Origin: Prostheceraeus crozeri
Lineage: Eukaryota; Platyhelminthes; Polycladida; Euryleptidae
Length of the DNA: 64,000 bases
Reading direction: 5' to 3'
Assembly: GCA_907163375.1 (NCBI GenBank)
Contig: CAJQUW010008610.1
Coordinates: 62,001-126,000, forward strand
Numbering within the stretch: the first letter of the stretch is position 1; the number at the start of each line of letters is the position of its first letter. Of this stretch, positions 21,533 through 31,470 are shown piece after piece. A model generated the notes under the pieces. The model saw only the letters and a list, made by a program, of their open reading frames with translations. It made no database searches and was not told the DNA's origin. The translations under genes and the position numbers were made by a program.

Positions 21533-21987
21533 ATGAATCCAACTGCCTCATTTTATTCACGACCCTCCTACGTAAGTGGTGGAGGACAAATTTACATCGG
21601 CGCTCGCCGCCAACGTGGAGGTAGCATACTTGGTGCACTGAAATCTGTTGTAGCACCTCTCATATCCAATGTCGGTAGATCTTTAAAACGAAATGTTTTA
21701 AGTAATGCCGTTGGCTTTGCTGGTGATGTTGCTAGTGATCTTTCCAGAGGTAGAAGTTTTAAGAGCAGTTTGTTGAATCGTGGGAAGGAACGCGGTTTAA
21801 AAACATTGAAGCAGACCATTGCTGGTGTTACTCAAGGAAGAAATCACCTAAACGAATGAATAAAGGAAGGTGGAAACATCGCGGAGCTGGTAAGGTGCGA
21901 TCTTCAGTCAAAAGGCATTCACGCAAACGTCGTAGAGGCTCTAATCATTCATCAGGCGCTAAACGACGACGCTGCTATAATTTCTAA
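21533..21987 (+). pseudogene. pVI/core-like basic protein, frameshifted in copy 1
   Basis: Begins MNPTASFYSRPSYVSGGGQI and shares the Gly-rich start, RRQRGGSILGAL amphipathic helix and basic C-terminus of Polinton minor virion proteins compared with adenovirus pVI. A one-base deletion near 21840 (AAGGAAGAAATC versus AAGGAAAGAAATC in copy 2) ends the frame after 108 aa and separates it from the arginine-rich tail that is still readable to 21987. Probable role: membrane lysis or a capsid-DNA linker. Confidence 0.75.
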
Positions 21988-21989
21988 TC

Positions 21990-23267
21990 ATGTAGTGTAA
22001 AACTTCCGGTTTTTGTTTGTTCGATCAACAAGCCATACAGACAGATATTCTTAGTTCAAGTATTGTAGATTATCATCCTCGAACAGCTGAGAATGCTGGC
22101 CCCATTGAATTTGTTATTCCTGGTGGTAGTGATGACTACATAGATTTGAGTTATGCGATGCTTGATTTGAGGTTTGGAATTCAGCAAGCAGATGGAACTG
22201 CTATTGACGATGCACATAAAGTTGGACTGAACAATTTACCATTGACTACATTACTTCGCGATGTTTCTCTAACGATTGGAGAGCAGCAGGTGGAAGGTGG
22301 TCAAAGCGATTATCCCTATAAATCATATTTCAATCATGTATCACAGTTTCATCCAGCAGCACAAAAAAGTCATATGGAAGCCATGGGATGGTACAGAGAT
22401 GAAGCAGGAAAATTTGATGTTGAAACAAACAGTGGCTTTGTAAAGCGATCTGCTATGATTAAAGATAGTAGAGTATGTCAGCTATATGGTCCGCTGAATT
22501 TAGACTTCTTTAGACAGTCAAAGTTTTTACTCTGTAATACCAGCATGCGACTCAAGCTGACATTGAATAAGCCTGAATTTGCGCTGAATGCATTTGCTAA
22601 AGTTGACAATTTTAGAATTCATGTGGAAGATATTGCACTTTACATTCGTCGAGTAGTACCGAATCCAAGTGTCATTAGAGGGCATGCTGAAGGCCTTAAC
22701 CGCCAAAATGCCATTTACCCCGTTCAGCATACAAAGCTTCTCACCTTTACAATTCCGAAAGATCAAAAGAGTTTCATGAAAGATGGCCTCTTTCCATCGG
22801 AAGCACCGAAGCTCCTCATGGTGGCAATGGTTGAAAATGATGCATTTAATGGTAATATAAAGAAGAATCCTTTCAATTTTAAACACAATCAGTTAAGTGA
22901 AATTGCTTTACGTGTAAATGGTGTGAGTCATCCTGGTCCACCCTACAAACCAGATTTTGCTTCGGATCAATTTATGCGCAGTTATGTTGATTTCATGGAT
23001 GTCTTTGGCTTTTACAATACGGATGACACCAACGGACTGACTATGAAAGAGTTTAAGAGTGGATATACTATTTATGCATTTGATTTGACTGCTGACAGCG
23101 ATATTAGTGCACCCTATCGTCAAGCGAACGTGCCTCATAATATTCGTTTGGATTTGACGTTCAAAAGAACACTACCTGAGACGATCAATGTATTAATTTA
23201 TGCAGTTTTCGATTCAAATATTGAAATTACAAAGTATCGTGACGTGATTCTTCAGTATAATCGTTAA
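21990..23267 (+). pseudogene. Probable major capsid protein, nonsense codon in copy 1
   Basis: The start codon (21990) is followed by TAG, where copy 2 has GAG, so codon 2 is a stop here. The rest (416 aa from 22017) is open. Recognisable blocks: PIEFVIPGGSDDYIDLSYAM, TTLLRDVSLTIGEQQVE, DFFRQSKFLLCNTSMRLKL and a beta-rich C-terminus (INVLIYAVFDSNIEITK). Family memory: this type is the DJR hexon-like capsid protein of Polintons/adintoviruses, widespread in invertebrate genomes as a hypothetical protein. Position between pVI-like and protease genes fits. Confidence 0.7.
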
Positions 23268-23722
23268 TGAGTTGGTTGACTGCTGACGATATTAAGACTA
23301 AAGTGCAGCGTAATGCAGACGAAGCGACGTTGAAAGCTTTCGATAATCTCTATTCACTCGATACCTTACCACCTGCAGTAAATCACTATCCCATCTTTAT
23401 TGTGCTAAACACTCATTCACAGAATTTAGGCGGTGAGCATTGGAAAGCGATCTTTATTGGAGAAGACCGACGTGGTGAACTATTTGACTCTCTTGCTCAA
23501 CCTCCAAATATACCAACACAGCAGTGGTTGAGAAAACATACGCGTCAATATCAGCGAAATGAACGCATACTACAACATCCACTTTCATCAACGTGTGGTG
23601 CTTTTGTACTGTACTTCATCTTAAGACGTTTACATGTATCTCGATTTGCATCTGTTATTCAAAACTTTTCATGTAATCCATCCTCTAATGAAAAAATGAT
23701 TTGTAAGTCTATCATGATTTGA
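23267..23722 (+). CDS. PRO: Adenain-like cysteine protease
   Basis: The start shares one base with the capsid stop (TAATG). 151 aa with the adenovirus-protease/Ulp1 triad order: H58 in GGEHWKAIFI, D74 in GELFDSLA and C110 in SSTCGAFVLYFIL. It would process capsid or core precursors during virion maturation. Near the 3' end a one-base deletion (TAAGTCTATC versus TAAGTTCTATC) changes the last residues relative to copy 2 (CKSIMI versus CKFYHDLK); the catalytic part is unaffected. AATAAA follows at the stop, convergent with the next - strand gene. Confidence 0.9.
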   Translation: MSWLTADDIKTKVQRNADEATLKAFDNLYSLDTLPPAVNHYPIFIVLNTHSQNLGGEHWKAIFIGEDRRGELFDSLAQPPNIPTQQWLRKHTRQYQRNERILQHPLSSTCGAFVLYFILRRLHVSRFASVIQNFSCNPSSNEKMICKSIMI

Positions 23723-23755
23723 AATAAAAACATCATGTTGGAAAAAAATTGTTTT

Positions 23756-24300
23756 TTATTTTACAATCCGCTGGGTACGTACATACTCAATGAGATAGTC
23801 TAGGATCATATTTGCTTGTACATGAGATTTTAGTCCAGTAATGATCACTTTACTATTATGAAAGATTGCCACATGCACAGGTAACCAACAACTAATGAGA
23901 GCTGCCGGAAAAAGTTCGGGTTCATAACACAAACTGTAACTGCTGGTACGAATCTTCAAAAATGATAGACTGTCACTCAATTGAGTAGAGATCACCATAT
24001 TGTCCACAGTCAGATTCGACATCACACACCTCTCCCTCTTCCATATCCGACGTAGTAGTCTTTGTAGCTCTAAGCGCATTGACTGCGCCGATGAATGAGA
24101 AAGGGCGCCGAGAATCTGTACAGTCCCATTTGGGAAGAGTTGAAGATTCCGTGAATTGTTCATCTTCACCACTAACATTTGAGGACGGCCCGGGTAATAC
24201 TTGCTGTTGGAAGCTGTTGGTGTAATGTTGTGAGATCGATTTTGGTGTAGAGTCTGAAGCGACGGAGAATGTTGACGATGGTGTAGTGATGGCGCTTCAT
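23756..24300 (-). CDS. TBP-like protein (TATA-binding protein core)
   Basis: The - strand ATG at 24300 opens a frame of ~180 codons, the size of a bare TBP core. Repeat 1 shows YTIVNILRRFRLYTKIDL then LFPNGTVQILGA. Repeat 2 shows MSNLTVDNMVISTQL then CYEPELFPAALI and HNSKVIITGLKS. The YEPELFP and [IV]xTG signatures are diagnostic of TBP. In this copy a one-base deletion near 24200 (in LP-NSKYY) moves the second part into the PC4-like frame; copy 2 keeps repeat 1 in frame but breaks in repeat 2. Role (inferred): directs transcription of element genes with TATA boxes. Confidence 0.85.
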
Positions 24301-24622
24301 GATGAAAGAATGAGTAAATTGAGCGATGTACCTTCCTTTTATACTTTTCCCAACTACCTTGATGAAATGTGAAGTTAGTATGAAGTTGGGAATGATAGAG
24401 TTGAATTCGCCGATTGTTGACGCGCAGCCAGATGCGATTTCCAATACGTGAATGTCTTTTCATATAGAAGTATTTCAAGTCCTTCATGATATGATGTAGA
24501 GATTGAAAATGACGATAAGATAAAGCAAACTCTCTTCTCACATTTCCAGTTGAATCTTTGAAATAGACGTTTCGATCATGATCCGTTTCAATACGTTGTA
24601 GGGAATCTAATTTCCAACTCAT
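23756..24622 (-). CDS. PC4-like ORF, fused by frameshift to TBP-like sequence
   Basis: As assembled this is one 288-aa ORF. Residues 1-~105 are a PC4-like unit (MSWKLDSLQRIETDHDRNVY, REFALSYRHFQSLHHIMKDL, GSWEKYKRKVHRSIYSFF) homologous to the gene at 24645-25001. After a Ser/His/Gln-rich linker the frame enters TBP-like sequence because of a one-base deletion that copy 2 lacks. In copy 2 the PC4 frame instead continues as an acidic, disordered-looking tail over the TBP gene. I regard the fusion as a copy-specific break, not a designed chimera. PC4 proteins bind ssDNA and coactivate Pol II. Confidence 0.55.
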   Translation of the reverse strand: MSWKLDSLQRIETDHDRNVYFKDSTGNVRREFALSYRHFQSLHHIMKDLKYFYMKRHSRIGNRIWLRVNNRRIQLYHSQLHTNFTFHQGSWEKYKRKVHRSIYSFFHHEAPSLHHRQHSPSLQTLHQNRSHNITPTASNSKYYPGRPQMLVVKMNNSRNLQLFPNGTVQILGALSHSSAQSMRLELQRLLRRIWKRERCVMSNLTVDNMVISTQLSDSLSFLKIRTSSYSLCYEPELFPAALISCWLPVHVAIFHNSKVIITGLKSHVQANMILDYLIEYVRTQRIVK

Positions 24623-24644
24623 GATGTGTGGTAGTCATGTCTGA

Positions 24645-25001
24645 TTAAGATTTGCATACTAGGGCGATGAACTCACGACGAATAAATGTCATGATGGAGC
24701 GATGTATGTATCTTCTATACTTCTCCCAATTGTATTTGCGAAATGAGAAACAGTTTGCGGAATGAGAACGGTAGATTTGAATTTCATTTCTGTAATGTTG
24801 AAGCCAAACTTGATCACCCAAGGAGATGAATCTTAATGTTTCAAAATATTCCAAATCCCTCATGATATCATTGAGGTTGACAAATTGTCGCCATGTTAAT
24901 GTAATTCCTCTTGATGTATGACCATGAAAATTTTTGAAATGTACGTTTCCATCACGATCAACTCTGATATATTGTAGAGAGTCCAAAATCCAAGTCTTCA
25001 T
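24645..25001 (-). CDS. PC4-like protein 2
   Basis: 118 aa from ATG 25001. Aligns along its length with the neighbouring PC4-like unit: LDSLQYIRVDRDGNVHFKN, RGITLTWRQFVNLNDIMRDL, ISLGDQVWLQ, NWEKYRRYIHRSIMTFI. The beta-strand/loop pattern with R-G-I-[TS]-L-T-x-x-Q-[FW] resembles the PC4/p15 transcription coactivator ssDNA-binding fold, and the second half (IQIYRS...FSFRKYNWEKY) looks like a degenerate repeat of it. Its stop is 22 nt from the start of the next - strand gene. Probable tandem duplicate. Fold assignment by eye only. Confidence 0.55.
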   Translation of the reverse strand: MKTWILDSLQYIRVDRDGNVHFKNFHGHTSRGITLTWRQFVNLNDIMRDLEYFETLRFISLGDQVWLQHYRNEIQIYRSHSANCFSFRKYNWEKYRRYIHRSIMTFIRREFIALVCKS

Positions 25002-25036
25002 GATGTTATGCAAAGTTGCAGATTAGCAATATAAAA

Positions 25037-26434
25037 ATGTCGTTTTATCATATTTTGCTTAGCAATGCGGCTACAAAGAGATTTACTAGTAATCGAGCTG
25101 CACTCTTTTCTACTCCCATTGATCATGCACAACAGCTAAATGGGAATTGGGAAGTGGGTGTCACTCAACTTGTTTATAGCAACTGTGTCTATACTTTTGA
25201 TCATGAGGTGATGACTATTAATATGAGACGTACAGCTGCTTATCAATGTGAAAAGGGGTGCCGAGTATACATTCCACAGTGGCCAAAGAAAGATCTCTTA
25301 TCATGTAAAAAGTTTATATATGATTTCTTGAATAAAGCGTGTAAACATATTGTCCAATTTACTCCGCACAATGATGATTATAATTATGTACATCATGTAG
25401 TTGAGAAAGATTGGATTGTTGGTTTAAGTCCAAGTTTAAGAAATGATTTAGGCTACCTCGCTAGCGCCTTGACAAGCTATGATAATTTTAACGTTAATTA
25501 CCACATAAGTGGGCATAAACAGTTAATATATCGAGAGGAAGCTTATTATGTAGATCTTATTCCAAGAAATGAGAAGACGTTGGTGAAGAAGATTGTGATT
25601 AAGCCAAGAAAGACAAACATGACTCCTGAAACATTATTGAAGAAATTTAATTATCTCCTTCGAGTTGATGGTAAACAAGTGGCAGCATTGACTTATATTA
25701 AATCATCTAATCATATTGCAATAAGTAAATTAAATGATGATGATCTAGTATTAGTTTGTTCAAAAGATTTTCATCAGTTCTTACGACATCGTTCTGCAGC
25801 TGTTCATGGAAAATCTGATATGCAACATTTACCATGTGAAAGGTCAAATCAATTTGATACAGAATGGACCGTATCTTTATACAGAAAGTGTGTAGAGCCT
25901 TTAGGTGGTATCTTACATGAAACAAGAGTGTTGATGCCTCGCATTATTACTTCGGTTAAATTGGTTGTAGATTATTTAAATGAAGTGATTAATGAGCAAC
26001 ATATTTCATTTTCTGAAAAAGAAGGTACTTTGTCTCTCACTATAAGTGGAAAAGGTATTGAACTAATTATGGATAAAACTCTAATGGACATTTTGGGTTT
26101 TGACCAAAATATCTTTAAAAGTGGTACTGTAACCAAAGCTAGCGCAGACATGTCGCTATCGCGTCGTATTAACTATTTTCAGATATATTCCAATATTGGT
26201 GAAGATGTACGTGTGGGAGATGTTGAAGCTCCATTGCTAGCAATGATACCATACCAGCCAAAAACCTGCAGTATTTTATCTGAGCATACTTTCAAGAAAG
26301 TGCATTATACAAAGCTGAAATCAAACTACATCCCACAAATTGATATTGCCATTTATGACGATGCTGGTGCGTTGATTCCTTTTCATAAAGATGCTGTGAC
26401 AAGTATCACACTCCATTTCCGAATGAAGAGTTAA
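25037..26434 (+). CDS. Capsid-associated protein, WEVG family, paralogue 1
   Basis: ATG 25037 (MSFYHILLSNAATKRFTSN) gives 465 aa. N-terminal LNGNWEVGVTQLVYSN is the L-x-G-x-W-E-V-G block found in a protein conserved across invertebrate Polintons. The C-terminal YFQIYSNIGEDVRVGDVEAP, then PQIDIAIYDDAGALIPF and ITLHFRM, matches the same family's ending. It pairs with paralogue 2 immediately downstream (26474). Function unproven. Position and size suggest a penton, fibre-base or other minor capsid protein. Divergent from the PC4-like gene with only 35 bp between the starts. Confidence 0.65.
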   Translation: MSFYHILLSNAATKRFTSNRAALFSTPIDHAQQLNGNWEVGVTQLVYSNCVYTFDHEVMTINMRRTAAYQCEKGCRVYIPQWPKKDLLSCKKFIYDFLNKACKHIVQFTPHNDDYNYVHHVVEKDWIVGLSPSLRNDLGYLASALTSYDNFNVNYHISGHKQLIYREEAYYVDLIPRNEKTLVKKIVIKPRKTNMTPETLLKKFNYLLRVDGKQVAALTYIKSSNHIAISKLNDDDLVLVCSKDFHQFLRHRSAAVHGKSDMQHLPCERSNQFDTEWTVSLYRKCVEPLGGILHETRVLMPRIITSVKLVVDYLNEVINEQHISFSEKEGTLSLTISGKGIELIMDKTLMDILGFDQNIFKSGTVTKASADMSLSRRINYFQIYSNIGEDVRVGDVEAPLLAMIPYQPKTCSILSEHTFKKVHYTKLKSNYIPQIDIAIYDDAGALIPFHKDAVTSITLHFRMKS

Positions 26435-26473
26435 TGCAAACGTATGCTAATATATTTTTCCAATGTGAATAAT

Positions 26474-28000
26474 ATGGAAAGTGAAAATAAGGACTCGTTT
26501 TTAATCTACTTGCCCAGTAATGCTTCTATGAATAAATTTCCCAAAAATAAACCATCAGACCATCGAGTAGAATTAAATCGCCCACTGCATTTAGAAGGTG
26601 AATGGGAGGTTGGCGTTTCTAGTATTTGCTATGATAGCAATATTCAGAATGTGAATGATTTGGAAGAAATGATATTGACTCCTCGCACCCATGATGGAAT
26701 AACGATGAATAATGCATTTCAGTTCCCATACAATTTAACATCAGATGGAAAGTGGAACTATGAATGGATTCAGATAAAATCAGATTCTTATGAGCCATTT
26801 GGGAATGAGAAAATTATTAAGGCATTCAACAGTGGTAATACTTCCATCATGAAGAATAAAAATCAGAAAGCTTATGAGTTTACTATCTATCATTGGAGTG
26901 GGAGACAGTTCCTTCGCTTTCATTCTTTTACTAAAGGTCTTACACTGAGGTTGGATAATGAATTCTATCCGCATCTCGGTTTTGGTCATGGACTACATCT
27001 AACGTCAATTGCTACTGCAAATGTTAGAAAAGTTTATTCAAATCGAATCAACAAATTTCATTATAGATTTAAAATATTTGATGAAGATGTTGTAGAATGT
27101 GAAGAACGGATCATTTTGAAAAAGCGTGGTGTTCAACCTTTATCACTTATTGAGTTAGTAAAACGATGGAATGAGACTGTGGGTAAGAAGTATGGAGAGA
27201 AAATTATGGCGGACAAAAATAAGTTGGTTATTCATAAATATAATGACAAACTTACAGTTTATTTCTCTCCAACCTTGCGTCATTTTGTAAGACATTATAC
27301 ACCTATTATTGGAAGCGGTGTGGTGTATGCTTCTCATGAATATCACACTAAAGCTGATTCAGTTAATGATGAATGGTGGGTGGACATCTATGGCGATCGC
27401 ATCAAGAAAATTTACCAGTCTTATGAAGAATCTAAAGTTGCTATCAATATAATGCCGCGTCTATATCATACAGTTGAAAGCTTCATTCATGTAGTAAATC
27501 CTTATATACAACAGAAGTTGAAGCATGTGATGAAAAGTAAATATGATGCAAAGACACACCACATTTCGTTTTCAATTGAAAATCAACGCGTTGTTCTGAA
27601 ACTGGGTGATGACATTCAATGTCAATTGAGTAAAAATTTGAAAAAACTCTTTGGCTTTTCAATGCTACAAACTGTGTTTGCTGCTGCGCATACGATTGGT
27701 ATAGAAACACCAATGACACTTGATAAACATGAACAGCACCTTTACATTCAAAGTGATTTGATTTTACCTATTTCTGTTGGCGAGAAAAAAGAATACATTT
27801 TACGTGATTTCATTCATGATAAAGACGCTTCATATGGAATAGTCGAGAAGATGTTTGAATCTGAATCTATTTTCTATCATCCCGTCGTCAAACAAACTAT
27901 ACCCTCTATTGCTATCAAAATTACCAATGGTTTACAAGAGTGTATCCATGTGAAAGATACTAAATCCCTCATAACTTTAGTGTTTCGGAAAACAAAGTGA
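26474..28000 (+). CDS. Capsid-associated protein, WEVG family, paralogue 2
   Basis: 508 aa from ATG 26474 (an in-frame ATG at 26444 adds ten residues). N-terminal LHLEGEWEVGVSSICYDSN aligns with paralogue 1's block, as do the central CxxRxI..K and the C-terminal LYIQSDLILPISVG and SLITLVFRK. The paralogues are now very divergent, so duplication is old. Two different WEVG proteins in one element may build two capsid vertex or spike components. Stop at 28000 followed by AATAAA-like GAAATAAAAATA, convergent with the polymerase gene. Confidence 0.65.
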   Translation: MESENKDSFLIYLPSNASMNKFPKNKPSDHRVELNRPLHLEGEWEVGVSSICYDSNIQNVNDLEEMILTPRTHDGITMNNAFQFPYNLTSDGKWNYEWIQIKSDSYEPFGNEKIIKAFNSGNTSIMKNKNQKAYEFTIYHWSGRQFLRFHSFTKGLTLRLDNEFYPHLGFGHGLHLTSIATANVRKVYSNRINKFHYRFKIFDEDVVECEERIILKKRGVQPLSLIELVKRWNETVGKKYGEKIMADKNKLVIHKYNDKLTVYFSPTLRHFVRHYTPIIGSGVVYASHEYHTKADSVNDEWWVDIYGDRIKKIYQSYEESKVAINIMPRLYHTVESFIHVVNPYIQQKLKHVMKSKYDAKTHHISFSIENQRVVLKLGDDIQCQLSKNLKKLFGFSMLQTVFAAAHTIGIETPMTLDKHEQHLYIQSDLILPISVGEKKEYILRDFIHDKDASYGIVEKMFESESIFYHPVVKQTIPSIAIKITNGLQECIHVKDTKSLITLVFRKTK

Positions 28001-28002
28001 AG

Positions 28003-31000
28003 TCATTGTGATATGTTTATTGAAATAAAAATATGTATATGAAAAAGAATCTGCAAAAAGAACAATACATCTCCTGAATGTGGTAGCGGGAGTTTTATTC
28101 TTTTGGGTGGAGGTATGTTTGTGTCAGGATGTCCATGTGGAAGAGATGTGTTATGTCCTATCCAACACCTCTTATCCTCCCATGCTGAAAGTGCTCGTTT
28201 CTTGAACGTGTACGTTTTCACAGTATGAACTTGAGATTTTAAGATTGTCATATTGACAAACGTTATAGTTTTATTTTTATAGGCCTTCTTATAGGACCGA
28301 TGTTTCATTTTATGAACAATGGATTTTGATATACCTTTAGCACGCTTAATACTATCTGCACATTCTTTTAGTTTCATGGAATACATTTTAGGACGGAGGA
28401 GAATCATTTCATCTATTTCCTTTCCTGCTGTTTCATCCTTAAAACAACCAAGTTTGGCTTTATTCTGTATGGAATAGAGTGGATGAGTGGGATTGTAGTT
28501 AGATGTGTCGAAATATTTTTCTAATGACTTACCTACTTCATTAAAATTTAAATCTTTTTGAGTGGTAATTCCTAAAAAGAAACTATCTGTATCACCACCC
28601 AGCAAGCGAACCTCTTTTACGAGAGGGCATGGTTTTAATATTTTGTAGAAGAGTTGATACATTTCAAGCTTGGAATAATCTAAAACGGCTTGCCAATATA
28701 GATGGGTTTGCACAACTCAACTTCTGATTTAATCATTTTAACACCTACAAGATCCTCATCGATGATGTCTCTATCAATGAAAAGAGGTGATGAGGTCAAT
28801 TTGTGATATTTTTGTTTATCAACGACTAGTTTGTAATTCATACGTTTTCTAACATCCTCCATGGTCTTTCCGAATAGACTGTTATTCTTATATTTATAAA
28901 AATCCTTTTCAAAATTATTTTGGGCGAGTGCACGTTTTTGACTGTTACTATCTATGTAGGGTTTGAGGAAGGCTTTCTGTCTAAATTTGATAATGCGGTG
29001 AACTGACTTTAGAAGCATGCCATTTCTAAATAGAATTTTAATATGCAGAAGTGTACGAGATAATTTTTCTTATCATATTGGGTGAGTAAAAGTTTGCGGC
29101 ATGGTTTGTACCTTGGCTGTTCACACTCTGTTAAGTTATTATGAAATTGTGACATGAATGGTGAAAACATATCTTCAGTCACTTCACCAGATTCAGGTGC
29201 GAGTGGGAAATCAGCAGTTTTATTTTTAATGCTATTTAGATAAATCAAATCCACTTCAAAATAATATCCCCAATCACCTTCATCTGGAATCTTCAGTATG
29301 TTTGAAGGGTTGGAGTAATACTCAAGCTCATCTTGATTTAACCAACTAAACTCGGAATGAGGTAGTGGTTTAGACAGTGAACTGCCATATAAATTATTTT
29401 GGTCATAGTACTTTAGGTGGATATGATCATCACCTACTGTTTCAGATTTTATATGATGTTTATTTACAAATGTGAGACCACGCGTATTCCGCGCTCAAAT
29501 ATGTTATACGTCTCGGGGTCTGGTAAGAGATGGATGGACTCACCAGGCAGTTTAATGGGTGATTTAAAGGACATGGCGGGTAGACTGACAAAGTGGACAG
29601 GATCTAATTTGTCTTCTTCTAATGCCACTCGTCGAAACTCCTGAAAGACATCAGCCAGCAAAATGACATCTAATTCTAAGTAAGCGATCATATAATCGCC
29701 AAACGTTTTACAATCAAATTTTAACCATGCCTCTTGAGCATGTTCATAGTCCTCTACTGGACAATCTTCACCCGTCAAATCGTTTTTGAATTTGTCAATG
29801 GAAGGAAGGGTTGTTTCATTTAGTTTAGACATTGAGCTAAAATACGCATAAGGAAAGACTCCTTTGCGAGTGATTATTTCATCCGTTAAGTTAAGTTTGG
29901 ATAGTGTTTCTTCAAAGTTTGACTATGGGGAAGAAACTTGAGATTACGAACGAGAGAAGCTAGTGACGCTGACATGAATTGAAATGAATCTAAAAATTTT
30001 ATTTCGAAGAAGACTGTCTTATTTTCTTTAGTTTTATCTACTGGTACTTTTGCTGTCATTGCATGAATTTTTCTCTCGTTTGTGCTATTACATTAAACTG
30101 CCACGATTTCATCTGGCTCAACCCTCCTTTTATGAGCATATGACTGTCATAGCCCTTAAAGTTATGAAAAATGACGGGTAGTACACGACGTCTCAACCTA
30201 AGTGAAAAGTTACATTTGGAGCAGAGTGCGTTTCTAAATTTACCAGTGATGTGATCATGATCACGCACTTTCTTAATTTTATCGTCATCAAACGTTTATG
30301 ACATTTAGGACAGGATGTGCAACTTTCAAATTTTTGTTTGTCTTCATCTGACATATGTAGTGACTTACGCTGCAATTGGGAATCATATGATTGTTGAAAT
30401 TTAGCAGCTTTATCGAGAAATTCTAGAAATTTTGAAATGCAATCTTCACCTTGCCAAGTATGCATTTTGTTTTGTCTATTCCTAAAGTGGTCATGCCATA
30501 CTTCATAGCAGGATATGGCTGCTGGCTTGTGGATGATATCATCAATGTAGCATTCTATGTCTGCGTAAATGACACGCAGGGGACTTAATTCGTCACCATT
30601 ATCCCTATGTGAAAATATTTTATCTTTGGGCATGCGTTCCATTTGTAATTTACCTCGCTTGCACCATTCATAGTGAGTTTCAAATTTATCTTTTACTCCA
30701 AAAGGAGCGGATGCAGCGGTCGCATACAAATGTTCACCTCTTTTAGAGTGCCCAAGTGAGTGTACAAGCGAGAGATTTTGGGAATACCACAGTAGTGCAT
30801 TCCTCGCTATCATCTTGTTTTACTAATAAGAGGTTGACTACACGTTCATAACAAGTTGAACGTGAATTATAGCGGGCACCCTTCAACCCCTTCTCCCACA
30901 CTGGAACGACAATTTTAATCTTATTATGTTTTTCGAACGTTTCTACATCTTTGATTTTCATGTTGTCACTATCACAACCTTCAAAGTCTAGTTCATCCTC

Positions 31001-31370
31001 CCACTGTCTATAGCTATAGGTATGATTTCGATTCGCGTTGATATCATTATAGTGAAGGATGGATAGGACTGCATGTTTGAAACACTGTGATGACAGCTTT
31101 CTTATTATACAACGTTTTTGGTAGCTTAAATGTGCCTCGAGCTGCATGACTTTCTAATAGGGAAATTTTGAATATGGCTGAGTCCACACCATCAAAAATG
31201 AGAGCGCTGTCGCGTTCATTGAATTTATCTAACATTTGATTTTAAACATTGAATGTGAAAATTTAGCCAAGACTCGCAGTCTACAACTTCGGTTGCGGAA
31301 GAGGAAGGAACATGAAACTGTATTCTCTCCGTCACTTGACCGTTTGAAAATCTATCTTAATATAATTTTA
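28003..31370 (-). pseudogene. POLB: Family-B DNA polymerase, copy 1, broken and cut by gap
   Basis: Fragments in order along the - strand: VIYADIECYIDD (Exo I), FHNFKGYDSHML (Exo II), DVILLADVFQEFRR (Exo III), motif A absent from the open frames here but readable near 29390, NSLFGKTMEDVRKR (motif B) and LLGGDTDSFFLGI (motif C). Several single-base indels split it (near 29030, 28693, 29930, 30290, 30770), and the 5' end is lost at the 100-N gap. The C-terminus differs from copy 2 because ~250 bp present there are missing after ~28050. Confidence 0.85.
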
Positions 31371-31470
31371 NNNNNNNNNNNNNNNNNNNNNNNNNNNNNN
31401 NNNNNNNNNNNNNNNNNNNNNNNNNNNNNNNNNNNNNNNNNNNNNNNNNNNNNNNNNNNNNNNNNNNNNN
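31371..31470. other. Assembly gap, exactly 100 N
   Basis: A fixed-size scaffold gap. The left flank ends inside the polymerase gene at the point equal to ~47940. The right flank starts 33 bp inside the left TIR (equal to 15251). Neither break is biological in appearance. Confidence 0.98.

Noticed and set aside
22527..23138. Antisense ORFs in the capsid gene
   Set aside because: Shadows of a strong coding frame; same shadows in copy 2.
23756..24622. A genuine PC4-TBP fusion protein
   Set aside because: The 288-codon ORF exists only in copy 1. Copy 2 shows that TBP repeat 1 lies in the other frame and is continuous there, so the fusion comes from a one-base deletion.
15218..31370. First unit as a complete independent Polinton
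   Set aside because: It lacks a right TIR, the polymerase 5' end and the right-arm genes, and stops at a scaffold gap.
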